A DNA stretch of 22,625 nt from Haplomitrium mnioides (Eukaryota > Marchantiophyta > Haplomitriopsida > Calobryales). The notes under the pieces were generated by a model. The model was not told the origin of the DNA, did no database searches, and saw only the letters and a program-made list of their open reading frames with translations. Position numbers and translations under genes: made by a program. Positions 9,061 to 18,355 of the stretch are shown here, one piece after another (position 1 is the first letter of the stretch; the number at the start of each line of letters is the position of its first letter). The DNA lies in contig JBNGIS010005740.1 in assembly GCA_049999725.1 (NCBI GenBank), forward strand, positions 1 to 22,625. The letters run 5' to 3'.

Positions 9061-9160
9061 NNNNNNNNNNNNNNNNNNNNNNNNNNNNNNNNNNNNNNNN
9101 NNNNNNNNNNNNNNNNNNNNNNNNNNNNNNNNNNNNNNNNNNNNNNNNNNNNNNNNNNNN
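9061..9160. other. Assembly gap (100 N)
   Basis: Exactly 100 N, again probably a placeholder. The flanks show no clear shared sequence. Confidence 1.
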
Positions 9161-9367
9161 AATTCTTCAAAGCCATAACAAAGGCCACAAGGAAGCTCAC
9201 AAGATGTGATGGTCTCTGCAAACTGAGGATTTAATCCCATTTCCCATGGACATAGGAGTAATATATAAGGGTTCAACGCTCTACTTCTTTTGAGAGGCAG
9301 CCCCTTATGGGGTGTAAGACCACCGCATTACTTTCCTTCTGCCCCTAGACATACCTAGTTCAGGACT

Positions 9368-9605
9368 TCAAGTTAGTTTTGTTTTATTTTTTTATTTTTA
9401 TATATTTATATGTTTTTATATTTTTAGATTTTCCACAACTTTCCTACACTCCTAATCGAAACAAAGCCTATTATCCCATTTCTATTATTTTAACATTTTA
9501 TCCTATGATTCTATTATACTATTACATTACATTACTTTATTTTTTAATCTTTTTCATTTTATTTATTTTTATATTTTTATATATATTTTTTAATTTTGAA
9601 TTGTG
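9368..9605. repeat. T/A-rich low-complexity tract
   Basis: Long runs of T with ATATTTTTATAT-type words, denser at both ends (9376-9430 and 9535-9600) with a less biased middle. The plus-strand frame through it encodes only Phe, Ile, Leu and Tyr and is compositional. The preceding bases (9161-9367) hold nothing recognisable. Confidence 0.85.
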
Positions 9606-10025
9606 ATGGGCTTCCTTACCCCGCCCTAGATTTCCAACCTCAGCCTTGATCGCTTCTTTGGTCATTGTCAGGCCATATAAAAATATTATCACTAGAAGAG
9701 AGTGCAGAGAATAAACGAAAGCCTCAATACAACTTGAACACCATTGTTGGACCTTCTAGAATCTTCCGAACTCAGCACTCGATATCTTGATAAGGCGATT
9801 ACGCCCAATAGCTTCCTTGCTAGCTGCTGAAGGTCAGACCTCCTGATCGTTAGCTTCCTCTTGTATCCCCAAAATCACCGATGACATGGAGTATGCAGCC
9901 TTCTCTAGCTGGTCACACTACTGCAATGGAGTGTTTAATTGATTTTTCCTTCTAAAGACTAGGGCTATGTCACCACATGTTGTAAGGAACAAGTTGAGCG
10001 GCCTTGGGTTTATCTTCTGTCTCTT
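9606..10025. other. Unassigned sequence with a short minus-strand frame
   Basis: A minus-strand frame at 9918-10133 encodes about 71 residues beginning near R3 (RYFQGTLTLKSGESLQCYF, HWLIKRQK, RPLNLFLTTCGDIALVF). Further down the same strand, ERAAYSM-like and IQEEAN-like segments look mildly coding but are soon interrupted. No domain is recognised. The first half overlaps R3, whose other copy does not keep this frame open upstream, so I give little weight to it as a gene. Confidence 0.3.
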
Positions 10026-10190
10026 TATCAGCCAGTGACATGAGGCGTTATGGAAGAATCCTTGGAATCGGAAGTAGCATTGAAGTGATTCTCCACTCTT
10101 AAGTGTTAAGGTACCTTGGAAGTAGCGGATCAACTCATATCAGTGAGTAAGAGCGGATCGCCTAGACTATCCGATCCGAGGAGTGGAATG
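10026..10190 (-). repeat. Dispersed repeat R3, copy 2 (inverted)
   Basis: This is the reverse-complement counterpart of 1207-1361 (see that entry for landmarks), slightly longer because of small insertions around GATCCG. Going outward on the minus strand it is preceded by a pyrimidine-rich tract and then a tandem array, the same order as copy 1. Downstream of the shared TGATA the two copies diverge at once, copy 1 passing into R1 and copy 2 into unrelated sequence. Confidence 0.75.
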
Positions 10191-10573
10191 GGGAACGTGA
10201 TGGGGAAGGAAAGAAGGCTCGCTACAGGTACTGAGCAAGGAGGTGGAAGAGAGAGTGACATCAGAAGAGGAAGAAGTTATGGGTCCAGAGGAAGAAGGTC
10301 AAGGGAGCAGGGCGTTACTCGAAGATCCGACATTAGAAAGGAGGGGCCGCAGGTAAGGCGAGGGACTGCATTGAAACTTTTGTGATGCATCCGAAGCAAT
10401 GGCAAGGGAGATAGAAGGCGTTTAGCACGTTAGGTGCAACGAATGGAAGCAGAAGGGCGAAGGTGATGACCCTCGTGAGGTAGCAGCGAGCCTTCTAAAA
10501 AATTGCTTGGCGATTCTGAAGAAAGTCTCGGAAGAGCGGGAGGTCGGAATCTCTTCTGAAGGAAGGCACGGAC
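10191..10573. other. Purine-rich tract, no gene
   Basis: The plus strand is rich in G and A (GGAAGAAGG, GAAGAGGAAG, GGAGGTGG). The plus-strand frame at 10116-10385 yields an Arg/Gly/Ser/Glu-rich peptide reflecting composition only. On the opposite strand this is the pyrimidine-rich leader expected between array and R3, matching the situation at 840-1206. Confidence 0.5.
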
Positions 10574-11230
10574 ATGGTCCCTTCAGGTCAAGTCAACTAC
10601 GGACTCAGTGGTTGTGAGGTTATCTTCGGACTCCCAATCTGCGTAATACTTTGGACCTGTTCTACGGTCAACTTTGGAACCCATGGTCAATGNNNNNNNN
10701 NNNNNNNNNNNNNNNNNNNNNNNNNNNNNNNNNNNNNNNNNNNNNNNNNNNNNNNNNNNNNNNNNNNNNNNNNNNNNNNNNNNNNNNNNNNNNNNNNNNN
10801 NNNNNNNNNNNNNNNNNNNNNNNNNNNNNNNNNNNNNNNNNNNNNNNNNNNNNNNNNNNNNNNNNNNNNNNNNNNNNNNNNNNNNNNNNNNNNNNNNNNN
10901 NNNNNNNNNNNNNNNNNNNNNNNNNNNNNNNNNNNNNNNNNNNNNNNNNNNNNNNNNNNNNNNNNNNNNNNNNNNNNNNNNNNNNNNNNNNNNNNNNNNN
11001 NNNNNNNNNNNNNNNNNNNNNNNNNNNNNNNNNNNNNNNNNNNNNNNNNNNNNNNNNNNNNNNNNNNNNNNNNNNNNNNNNNNNNNNNNNNNCTTCAGAA
11101 CGGATTCAGTGGTCAACTTTGGATGCAGTGGTCAACTTCAGACTCAGTGGTTTCAAGGTTATCTTCGGACTCCCAGTCTGCGGAATACTTTGGACCTGTC
11201 CGCGGAATACTTCAGAATAGGCCTCGGTGA
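10574..11230. repeat. Short tandem array with GGTCAACTT motif, interrupted by a gap
   Basis: To the left of the gap lie ACTCAGTGGTTGTGAGG, TTATCTTCGGACTCCCA, TCTGCGTAATACTTTGGACC and GGTCAACTTTGGA. To the right come GATTCAGTGGTCAACTTTGG, a near repeat CAGTGGTCAACTTC, then the same TTATCTTCGGACTCCCA and TCTGCGGAATACTTTGGACC series again, followed by a partial repeat of GCGGAATACTT. This shows a tandem array whose middle was not assembled. GGTCAA or AGTCAA occurs at 10586, 10591, 10666, 10685, 11111 and 11130. It occupies the position of the 123-bp array relative to R3, in inverted orientation. Confidence 0.8.
10693..11092. other. Assembly gap (400 N)
   Basis: A run of 400 N, a rounded size rather than the 100-N placeholder, so its length may be estimated. 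Both flanks belong to the same tandem array, so the missing sequence is probably more repeat units. Confidence 1.
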
Positions 11231-11519
11231 ACTTCAGAACTGACCGTTAACCTTGAATCATTCTTCAAATAGTGTGGACAGGTGTCACCACGTCCGGAGC
11301 CAATTGCTAATGGGAAGAACGACCACTTTGAAGGAAAACCGAAACGCAAGAAGATGGGGTACGATGGGAGTACAGATTGATGCATTACAACATTGAAGGG
11401 GTTGGTGTGTATGCAAACTAGAGGCGTGCAAGCGATCTCGGGACAGGAAGACGCAACGAGGGAAAGAAGGAAGAATTTGAGTGAAGCTTCACATGAGGCA
11501 AATGAACTCGTGCATGGGG

Positions 11520-11774
11520 CTAGCAAGGGTGGAGGTGGACTCGAGGGGCACCAAGAATCGCTAGGGAGGTAGCTCTAGAGGCTCGAGCGATCCAGGTGTA
11601 CTCATCTCTGTGGGTGGACTAGCAATAGGAGGTGAATCGATATTTACAGCCGAAGGGGGTTCTTTCTGTCTTGAAGTCGGGAGAGGCTGCCAAGGGGGGA
11701 TCTTGGGGTCGTCTCAGCATTGTCTGTGTAGGAGCATTAATACCAAGGATGCTCAGAGTGCGTTTCTGGTCTAA
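11520..11774 (+). pseudogene. Tail of an unidentified coding frame in R1-B
   Basis: The frame reads RVEVDSRGTKNR, stop (TAG 11562-11564), then GGSSRGSSDPGVLISVGG, LAIGGESIF, GGSFCLEVGRGCQGG and CRSINTKDAQSAFLV, ending TAA at 11772-11774. There is no ATG, so it is easy to miss. The reverse strand of 22325-22570 encodes the matching series VEVDRKEIENRRVGGSRGS, GVLICEGG, SFGLEFMRGSQGG and CRSINPKNARRALLV, then TAA at the equivalent base. Many differences are silent (TCT/TCC, TTC/TTT, AAT/AAT-ACC/CCC type), which indicates past selection on protein. The family is not recognised. It lies about 840 bp before the TGACA end, suitable for the last ORF of a retroelement. Confidence 0.5.
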
Positions 11775-12092
11775 TCTCTCAAGTGGAGCCAAGGGCAGAG
11801 TGGATGCATTAGTGCTTGCACATTGCGAAGAAGATCCATTCGAGGTTCAGGGTAGAGTGTGTGGCCAATAGTCAAGAGGACTATCTTCGAGAGGTGGAAG
11901 TTAAAGAATACCTCTTTCAAGCTTGTGGAAGTAAATCCAAGGCTTCTCGCGAGGGAAGTTGAAAAACTATCTGGACGGGGTGCGTGGGTGGGAGATTAAA
12001 GGAAGGTTGGGGTGTTGGTTGATGAGGAGAAAAGTCTGTTGGGATGGTCAAATCCAATGACGTTGAAGGGCATACAATTTTGGCAGAGCGCA

Positions 12093-12094
<2 letters not shown>

Positions 12095-12126
<32 letters not shown>
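12095..12126. repeat. (TG)n microsatellite
   Basis: An uninterrupted TG run of about 15 dinucleotides, followed by an imperfect TATGTGTGTGTCTATGTATG stretch. R1-A has only a short imperfect version at the same place (about 1651-1680), so the repeat expanded within R1-B. Confidence 0.97.
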
Positions 12127-12133
<7 letters not shown>

Positions 12134-12664
12134 TGTCTATGTATGTGTGTATTAGTTAGATTTGCTTTCTATTTGTATTTTCCGAAAAGCGCTTTGGATT
12201 AAGAGTATACCGACATTTCGGCTTGTTCGGAACCTGGGAAACCCTGCGAAGGGGGAGTCAAAACCATTGACATTGTCTCTTTGTATTTCGAATGTTGGAC
12301 TGTGCTCCTATTTTGTACGCAAGGTGTTTGGGTCTAGTTTTGGATTCCTAAAATATACTTCAGATTGCCACTAGAAGTGCCTCGGACTTGTATGTGTGTA
12401 TTTTGGAATTGTGTGTGAATGAGCAGAATTGAAGTTGAAGTAGTTGTTGCTCATTGGAAAGGCTTGTAAGGTGAAGAGGAGTTCCTTAAAACCTCAAAGA
12501 GATAACTTGCAGTGGGGCCATCTCATAAAAGAACATGAGCCCCTGTTTTGTGCGCTCCTACCTTCCAAAGTGGCACCTTTGGAGGTTAAGGCCTGAAGGA
12601 GGGGCATGACACTCTGGTGTCACCTCTTTTTTCACCAAATTTCTCAGTGTTCGGTGGCTGCCTT

Positions 12665-13095
12665 CTAAGCCTCTGCCTCCTCGAGTGCTTCTAATTTTTC
12701 TCTGGCGTTCTCCTCTTGCCTTGGGTAAAACATCTTTGGATAATCCCTATCATAATCTAAATCTTCATCTATGGGAATCCGATCCACTCGTACGGCTCGC
12801 CTCTTCGGTGCTGCTGCCCCCATCCATTTTGCTGGTTCTGGCCAAACACCACTAGTCGACCCATCAAATTTCTCGATACACTGGTCACTTGATACACATA
12901 GTCAAGAAGTACTTCCAAGATGTAGTCCCCTTCGAAGAGATGGAAGCCTCTTCGGTTGCTTGCTACAATTATGGAACCGATCTCAAAAGATTCATTTCGC
13001 CTTACACCAACTTTGTGGTGTTATACTCCGCTAGAGCTAACTCTCTATGGTTGGCAGAGAGGATCGCCTCACTCAATGATGCAGTTCTCAATTGA
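12665..13095. pseudogene. Short coding-like relics on both strands, unidentified
   Basis: On the minus strand, 12901 to 12665 is open for 78 codons and reads EKFDGSTSGVWPEPAKWMG, RRAVRVDRIPIDEDLDYD, KMFYPRQEENAREKLEALEE and a stop, strongly acidic with a helical end. On the plus strand, 12857-13095 is open for 78 codons and reads HLIHIVKKYFQDVVPFEEME, CYNYGTDLKRFISPYTNF and LAERIASLNDAVLN. They overlap only partly. Neither is recognised. A third minus-strand frame (13223-13002) includes LRFQLRTASLSEAIL. These are probably fragments of transposon ORFs. Which, if any, was real cannot be decided from sequence alone. Confidence 0.25.
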
Positions 13096-13660
13096 AACCT
13101 CAGCTTGTTGGGCTTCTTCCGATAAAGTGACATCCTACCAATGCTAGGCCTATGGGTGCAGATGACTAAAGAAGTGGCGCTCTTCGTGAGTATTCTTGTT
13201 GCTTGGGCATATCCACCCCACACTAGAGCCTCCTGCTCTCAGCTGGGTCCACCTTGCCAGTCCAAGTCACCTCCCCGAAGTACCCACGCTTGCCTCTGCA
13301 CTCTCACCTCAACCTCCTTGGGCTCTTGCTATAACTGCTTTCAATACTTGTAATGCAATGACCCCTTCTTTGTGTTTTCGACATGTTTATATATTCTCCT
13401 CTATAGGTGCCAATTGCTTCGTGTCAGCGAGCAATTGGTCCCTCTACAGCGTTGATTTTGTTGCTCCTTTGATTCTTGTTTCCCCTTTGTAATTTAGTCG
13501 ATGCTTAGTGACTCTGGCGCCGAGCAATTCGAATCTTGCTTAGGTGGTGGGAGGTCCATTAACTTCGTGTACACATGTCTCCTTTGTGATTGTCGTTGGC
13601 GCTAATAGCTTGATCGATGATGTGTCGTGCTCTTCTTTTTATAGCGTCAATCCTTGAGGT
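13096..13660. other. No recognised gene; possible primer-binding-site core
   Basis: No convincing frame. TGGCGCCG at 13515-13522 equals the first eight bases of a primer-binding site complementary to the 3' end of a tRNA of the tRNA-Asp type used by some plant gypsy elements, but the following bases do not continue the match and the preceding bases do not end in CA. A TTTTTATAGC word near 13636 is a possible TATA box. Both calls are weak. Confidence 0.3.
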
Positions 13661-14473
13661 AGTGACATCTATTCTTGGCTCTTGGTGAGTGATGAGGGAG
13701 TCGTCAGATGATCGGTTTGCTAGGACTAGTGCTAGAAGAATAAATCTGTCTAGCCGAAAGGAATGATCAGACTGGTCCGATGAATCCAGGTAAAACCAAT
13801 CTAGTAGTGATCACTCCGATGGTAGATCCCAATGAGTAACAATAGACTTCTCTAGTCAAACTTGATATATGACTTCTTCCAATAGTGTCAATGATCAGAC
13901 ATCCGATGAAGTAATCCGATGAAGTCATAATCGGTACGATGAGATGATCCGCACAGATATACTGATGTTTGACTTGATGAGTCACCCTAAAAAAGATAGA
14001 TACGTCATATGATGGAAAAGAGATCAGAATGGCCCGATAAAAAGTATATGAGTACCTTGATAAGCCCGATTGGAACCGATAGTCTTTGATAGGTCCAATC
14101 GCCGGCGGTAGATTCCGGTGAAAAAGAATCCGGCCAGATCTGATAAAATACTCCAATGCAGATTAGATCGGCGCGTCTCCGAACCGAACGTAGGTCTGAT
14201 GCAAAGAGGAATATCGGTTTAACTCGATAAACTTGATTAGTCCTAATGTTGACGGTCAACTCCAATGAGTGACTCCCATTCCGATGGTCAAACCCGATCA
14301 TTGACTAAGCCCGATGGAGCGTCGTCCACTGCCGTCTTCCAAGTGGAAGTTGGATCGCCATGCCCATCGGAAAAGTATGACTCCGTCTCATCAACTCCGA
14401 AATTTGTGAGGACCCAATGGAAACGACAGAACCCCGATAACAGACATACTTCGGAAGACTATAAACCTTTTAG
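13661..14473. repeat. CCGAT/GGTCAA-rich subrepeat region before R2-B
   Basis: Variants of CCGATGG, CCGATGA, CGATAA and GATCAGA recur every 10-40 bp, joined from about 14250 by GTTGACGGTCAAC, GATGGTCAAACCCGATCATTGAC and similar words. The pattern grades directly into the first 170 bp of R2-B and R2-A, which contain the same words, so this looks like an upstream extension of R2 that copy A lacks. The long minus-strand frame at 13767-14156 comes from the repeats and is not called a gene. Confidence 0.6.
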
Positions 14474-15083
14474 AGACCCCGCTCATCCTCGGTGAGTCTT
14501 GATCAGCGACGACAAGCCCGATGATCAACGGTAACTTTCGATGGTCAACCACGATAGTTGACTCACCTCGATAAAGCTCTACCGGATGCTTTGACCAACC
14601 CTGATACTACCAATAGATCTCCGATAGGAGATAGATTTCAGAAGACCAAAATTTGTTCGGACCCTGACGAAGCCCGTTTACACCCGATGGAACAGAGTGT
14701 TCCACGATCCCTAGTGTCGTCGCTGCCTCCCGGTGATTCATCGTTCATTCTTCTTTCTTCTTTATTCTTTCCAATTCCAATTGAGTGGGGAGAGCGTGCC
14801 CTTCTTCTTGGCATCGAATCTTGCTACTACTCCAATAAGGACGTAACTCCCCGCCATGCTTTAGGCTCCTTTTCTGTTGTTTGAGTTGATGATTCCAATC
14901 GGTTCTTCCAACTTTTTCCTCTCAGCCCTGAATGATGTCCTCTCGTGATCTCCTTTTTCTCAACTTCCTTGGCAAGTCTTCTCTTGGTGTAATCACGCCA
15001 TATTGCTGGTAACCATTAACTTGCTCCTTGTACTTGGAATCAGGTCATAATCTGCTGCATGATCGGTTGTCACCACCCTTGGC
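14474..15083 (+). repeat. Dispersed repeat R2, copy B
   Basis: The copy of 2140-2744 in the same orientation. It starts AGACCCCGCTCAT and ends TGTCACCACCCTTGGC. Immediately beyond that end lies gypsy B gag sequence on the plus strand, whereas copy A abuts gypsy A integrase on the minus strand. The T/C-rich centre and the GGCATCGAATCTTGC box are conserved. Plus-strand frames at 14265-14495 and 14558-14884 are not kept open in copy A and are not genes. Confidence 0.85.
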
Positions 15084-15109
15084 CTTTAGTTGGCCTTGTT
15101 CTATTTTGA

Positions 15110-16230
15110 GGACTAACAGATGCATCTTGAACTTGTCAAAAGTAGGTCCCTTGCCCGAAATTGAAAAAATTTGTGGTAACACTTTTTCTGACCGGCTGAC
15201 AATTGGCTCTACAAGTTAGCCAGAAAATAGTCCAGCGTATCTCACCAGTCCCTCAAGCACCTGTTCCACAACCTCAATCGCATTATCAGGCTCCTATGCA
15301 ATCCAACAAGCAACAGTTTGTGCCTCAACATACCAATTTCCAATACCAACCTATCCGTCCTTCTCAAAGCCAAAGTTGCTAAAGTTGTAGTAAGACGAAT
15401 CATATCACTTGTGATTGTCTCTTGCACACAACTCAACAATACTACCAAGGATGAAATCAAATGATGGCGCAATGATTGTATCCACAGTGCCAACAACATC
15501 ACAACTATTAGCATTGTTACAATCACCCAAATTCCCCGTAACATCATCAATCCTCCTATGTTGCTTCTCCTTCCCCTTAGATTAAATATAACCAGCCGCA
15601 AAAAACTCAAGTTGAGGCTGTTCAACCAGCAAAATTCCTCAGCCCCCTCTTTGGATTTCTCTAGCACATCTTGTTGTCATTCTGTCACAAGCGTCATTCC
15701 TCCAATTGCACCTCAATGCCAACACACAACCAACCTACAATGTCCACCAAATAGAGGTCGTCTCCATTCACATCACTCTTTTTTCTAGTACCGAACTTCA
15801 ACCTTTGACTTCGGCTCCTAATTGCACTTTTTCATTTGTAATTCCTTGTCCTCATTTGCAAGCACCAACTATGCCCACCCCTCCCTTGATTGTTTATGTA
15901 AATGCTTCTCTCATCTCTCCGTGCAAGGTTTGACTTTTTCCTCTACTTATTCCAAACCCAAAGCTTGTCCCTTTGTTTCCAATTGCTTTGTCCCCTCCTA
16001 TTGGACTTCATACTTCAAAGTGAGTTACAGCTTTGCCATGTGTATGAAAAACCGAAAGTTAGCTACTTCTGCATTTGCCTTGTTGCCTGATTATGACTTT
16101 CTTCAAGACATTGCTTCCTAACATAGGAATATCACCTTTGGTCAGCTCCTAAAATTGAATGTGTCCACTTGTCAATCCTTAGGCAAGGCTTTAGTAATTC
16201 CAAGCTGCAAGTCAAAAATTGCTAGATTCG
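15110..16230 (+). pseudogene. gag relic of gypsy B
   Basis: The frame around 15200-15460 is rich in Gln and Pro (SPVPQAPVPQPQSHYQAP, QQFVPQHTNFQYQP) and enters a nucleocapsid zinc knuckle CX2CX4HX4C at 15377-15418, where the two residues between the first cysteines are a TAA stop (15380-15382) and Ser. Upstream, LELVKSRSLARN suggests the end of the capsid domain. After a poorly readable Pro/Ser/Thr-rich stretch (15560-16060), PDYDFLQDIAS and ITFGQLLKLNVSTCQSLGKAL resemble the segment between gag and protease. The capsid body is missing at the 5' end. Frames in 15558-16121 listed on either strand are fragments of this decayed region. Confidence 0.75.
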
Positions 16231-16384
16231 GGCTTATAAGCTCAAGTCTAGATTGCAACAAGATAGCTTCTGTCAAAACCCAATGCTTTAGCTTATTCTT
16301 GCTGTATTGATCGATTCTTATCTCCCTTTTGAGCATGTACCCTAGAGTGTTGATTCTAAAGTCCTTCACACTCCCATTGTTCAC

Positions 16385-16771
16385 ATGGTTTCCTTTTTTG
16401 ATCCTAGCATGCCTACTACCTCTGCTTCAACTGACAACATTTTGATCCTTGCACACATCAATACTCGATTCGCTTTCAATATCATGAAAAAGTCAACTAT
16501 GCAATCTATTGGATGTCCTTCTTTGGTTGTGCACAAGTGCTCCCTTCTACTTTGCCTAGCCAATGGTAGAGAAATTGCCTACTTGAGTGTTCTCATGCAC
16601 ATTCCCACTCTGTTGGTGAACCAAGAATATTTAGTCCACTATATTGTTTTTAGTACGTTGCAGCGCTTTCAAAATCCCCTTCTTCTTGGTCGCCCTTGGC
16701 TCAAACAAAGTCCCGCCTTGATGAATTCTGCTCCAGGCAGATTTAGTCGAGGATTTCAAATCTTCCAATGA
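16385..16771 (+). pseudogene. Retropepsin region of gypsy B, active site missing
   Basis: This 128-codon frame contains ILILAHINTRFAFNIMKKST, SIGCPSLVVHKCSLLLCLAN, and the closing LQRFQNPLLLGRPWLKQ, where (I/L)LGRPWL is the retropepsin hallmark just after the fold. The first strand and the helix region can be placed, but the DTG/DSG/DGG triad expected between HIN and SIG is absent, consistent with a small deletion through the catalytic loop. The start ATG is accidental. The linker from 16772 to about 16980 is A/T-rich and unreadable. Confidence 0.7.
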
Positions 16772-16979
16772 GTCTGAATTCTTTAGTGCGTTAATCATCT
16801 TTTGTAATTTTATTGATGTTCAATTTTCAAACATGTCTATAATTCCATAGCAATATAAAAGCTACAAAATTTACAAACATCAAGACACTCCCTCCGAGTC
16901 AAAATTCCTGGAGCTTATTGATCGATATATTCATTTCTTTTCTTGGGAATATGATGAGATTATCAATATTCCTTCTTCT

Positions 16980-17830
16980 ATCTACCAATATCAGTTTAAG
17001 TTGAGGCCCAATACAAAGCCCACTCGCAAGAGCCTTTATTGATTAAATCAAAAGTACATGGAATTGGTGCAAGCCATTCTTGGCAATATGTTTAATGTGG
17101 GAATCATCTCCCATGCAATATTGACAAATTGGATTTCTTCTATCGTTGTAGTTCCCAAACTTGATGGATTGGTTCAATTCAGTGGCGATTTAAAGATCTG
17201 AATTTGTCCATGGCTAAGGAACACTTTCCAATTCCCTTCATTGACACGATACTTGACAATATTGTTAGGCATGAATATTAGAGCTTTTTGATGGATTTTT
17301 GGGATATAACGAGATCACCATTCATCTAGATTCAAGGTTTTTTATGACAATAACAACTCCTTTGGGATACTATTATTATAATAGGCTTGCTTGTCTTGAA
17401 ATTGTGTAATGCTTCTAATGCTTTTGACAAAATAATGTTAATGGTCTTCAAATCTCTTCTTAACGTACATAATAAGTGCCTTGAGATCTACCTTGATGAT
17501 TTCACAATTTTTGGCACAAAAGTGCACCAATGGCTCCATCTCAAAGCCGCTTTTCTTTGTTGTTATAAATTTTAGATTTTTCTTATTCCTAGGACATGCA
17601 AGATTTTTGCACCTACTAGCGTTCTCTTAAGACATATTGTTTCAGAAGTACGTCTATACCCGAATCCTACCAAGTTAACATTCTACTTGCTCTCTCTACA
17701 CCTCGAAGTTTGAAACAACTTCAACATTTCCTAGGGAAATCTGTCTACTATCGCTGCTACTATAAAGATTATGCTAAACTTGCTTGACCCCTCTACTCTC
17801 TCACTCAACATTCTGTTCCCTTCCTTTGGA
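16980..17830 (+). pseudogene. Reverse transcriptase region of gypsy B
   Basis: Recognisable pieces, in several frames: YQFKLRPNTKPTRKSLY, stop, LNQKYMELVQAILGNMFNVG, WISSIVVVPKLDG, GDLKDLNLSMAKEHFPIPF, DTILDNIVRHEY, GYNEITIHLDSRF, then NASNAFDKIM and CLEIYLDDFTIFG with paired Asp codons at 17495-17500. The connection segment RSLKQLQHFLGKSVYYRCYY and DYAKLA follows at about 17700-17790. The GxSGY motif holding the first catalytic Asp is disrupted by a frameshift near 17290. At least five stops or shifts occur. Confidence 0.87.
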
Positions 17831-18355
17831 CAGCCGACTGTCAACTAGCTTTCCAAACACTTAAAGGTACTCTTGAGTCCCTCACATACCTCTCCTTGAT
17901 TGAGTGGTAGACTCTGTTTCTTGTAATGATTGACACTTCCTTGACAACCATAGAAGTTGTTTTGACTCAAATGTGTGAGGAGAAGGAGTGCCTGATTATT
18001 ACACAAGAAAACAGCTTAGTCTTGCAAAAAAGAACTATTTGGTCATTGAAAGAGAAGCTCTAGGAATGATCTACACTGTCCCAAAATTCCGACACTATCT
18101 CTTGGGATATAAGTTTATTTTCATTTGAACCATGATTGCTTGAAGTATGTCGTGAACAAGCTCAGTCTTATTTGTCAACTTGCCTATTGGGTTTTACTAC
18201 TTTCAGAACTTCAATTTACAATTCAAGTTTGGCAAGGCTCAAACATAACAATTGTGATCTTCTCTTGCAAGTTCTTAGTAAACTTGATCCTAATTTATTG
18301 GATGATAGCTTTTCATATCTTTGAATTTCTCAAGTTGCCTTATTAATCCCAAATG
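17831..18355 (+). pseudogene. RNase H region of gypsy B
   Basis: PFLWTADCQLAFQTLKGTL marks the start. MIDTSLTTIEVVLTQMCEEK corresponds to the first catalytic Asp strand, LVIEREALGMIYTVPKFRHYLL to the Glu helix, and DCLKYVVNKLSL plus LAYWVLLLSELQF to the last part, equivalent to VNKPNLTG..RWMLLIQEF of gypsy A. The final DLLLQVLSKLDPNLLDDSF replaces the usual ADxLSR end. Frameshifts near 17985 and 18120 and several stops separate the pieces. Confidence 0.8.

Larger units (their letters stand above)
11475..12611 (+). repeat. Dispersed repeat R1, copy B (long form)
   Basis: Copy B contains everything in copy A plus about 320 bp upstream that it shares only with copy C on the minus strand at the window's end. 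The upstream part carries a decayed coding tail (11520-11774); the rest is noncoding and ends GGAGGGGCATGACA. Next to that end, TGACACTCTGGTGTCA forms a small imperfect palindrome. The left limit is uncertain: weak similarity to copy C starts around 11475, and C itself runs off the window. Sequence between 11231 and 11475 has no recognised content. An LTR with adjoining internal sequence is the simplest reading. Confidence 0.75.

Noticed and set aside
9379-9606. 75-codon Phe/Ile/Tyr-rich frame that looks like membrane protein
   Set aside because: Its composition follows directly from the T/A-rich low-complexity tract.
10693-11092. Long open frames across N runs
   Set aside because: They consist of unknown bases and carry no information.
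11212-11526. 104-codon minus-strand frame
   Set aside because: No domain; it overlaps the R1-B upstream part, where the conserved frame is on the other strand.
13515-13540. Possible tRNA (CAATTCGAATCTTGC resembles a B box)
   Set aside because: No A box at a suitable distance and no cloverleaf arms can be drawn around it.
13767-14156. 129-codon minus-strand frame
   Set aside because: It lies in the CCGAT subrepeat region, is not preserved in R2-A, and has no recognisable motif.
15242-15667. 141-codon minus-strand frame
   Set aside because: It is the complement of the Gln/Pro-rich gag of gypsy B, which has the zinc knuckle on the plus strand.
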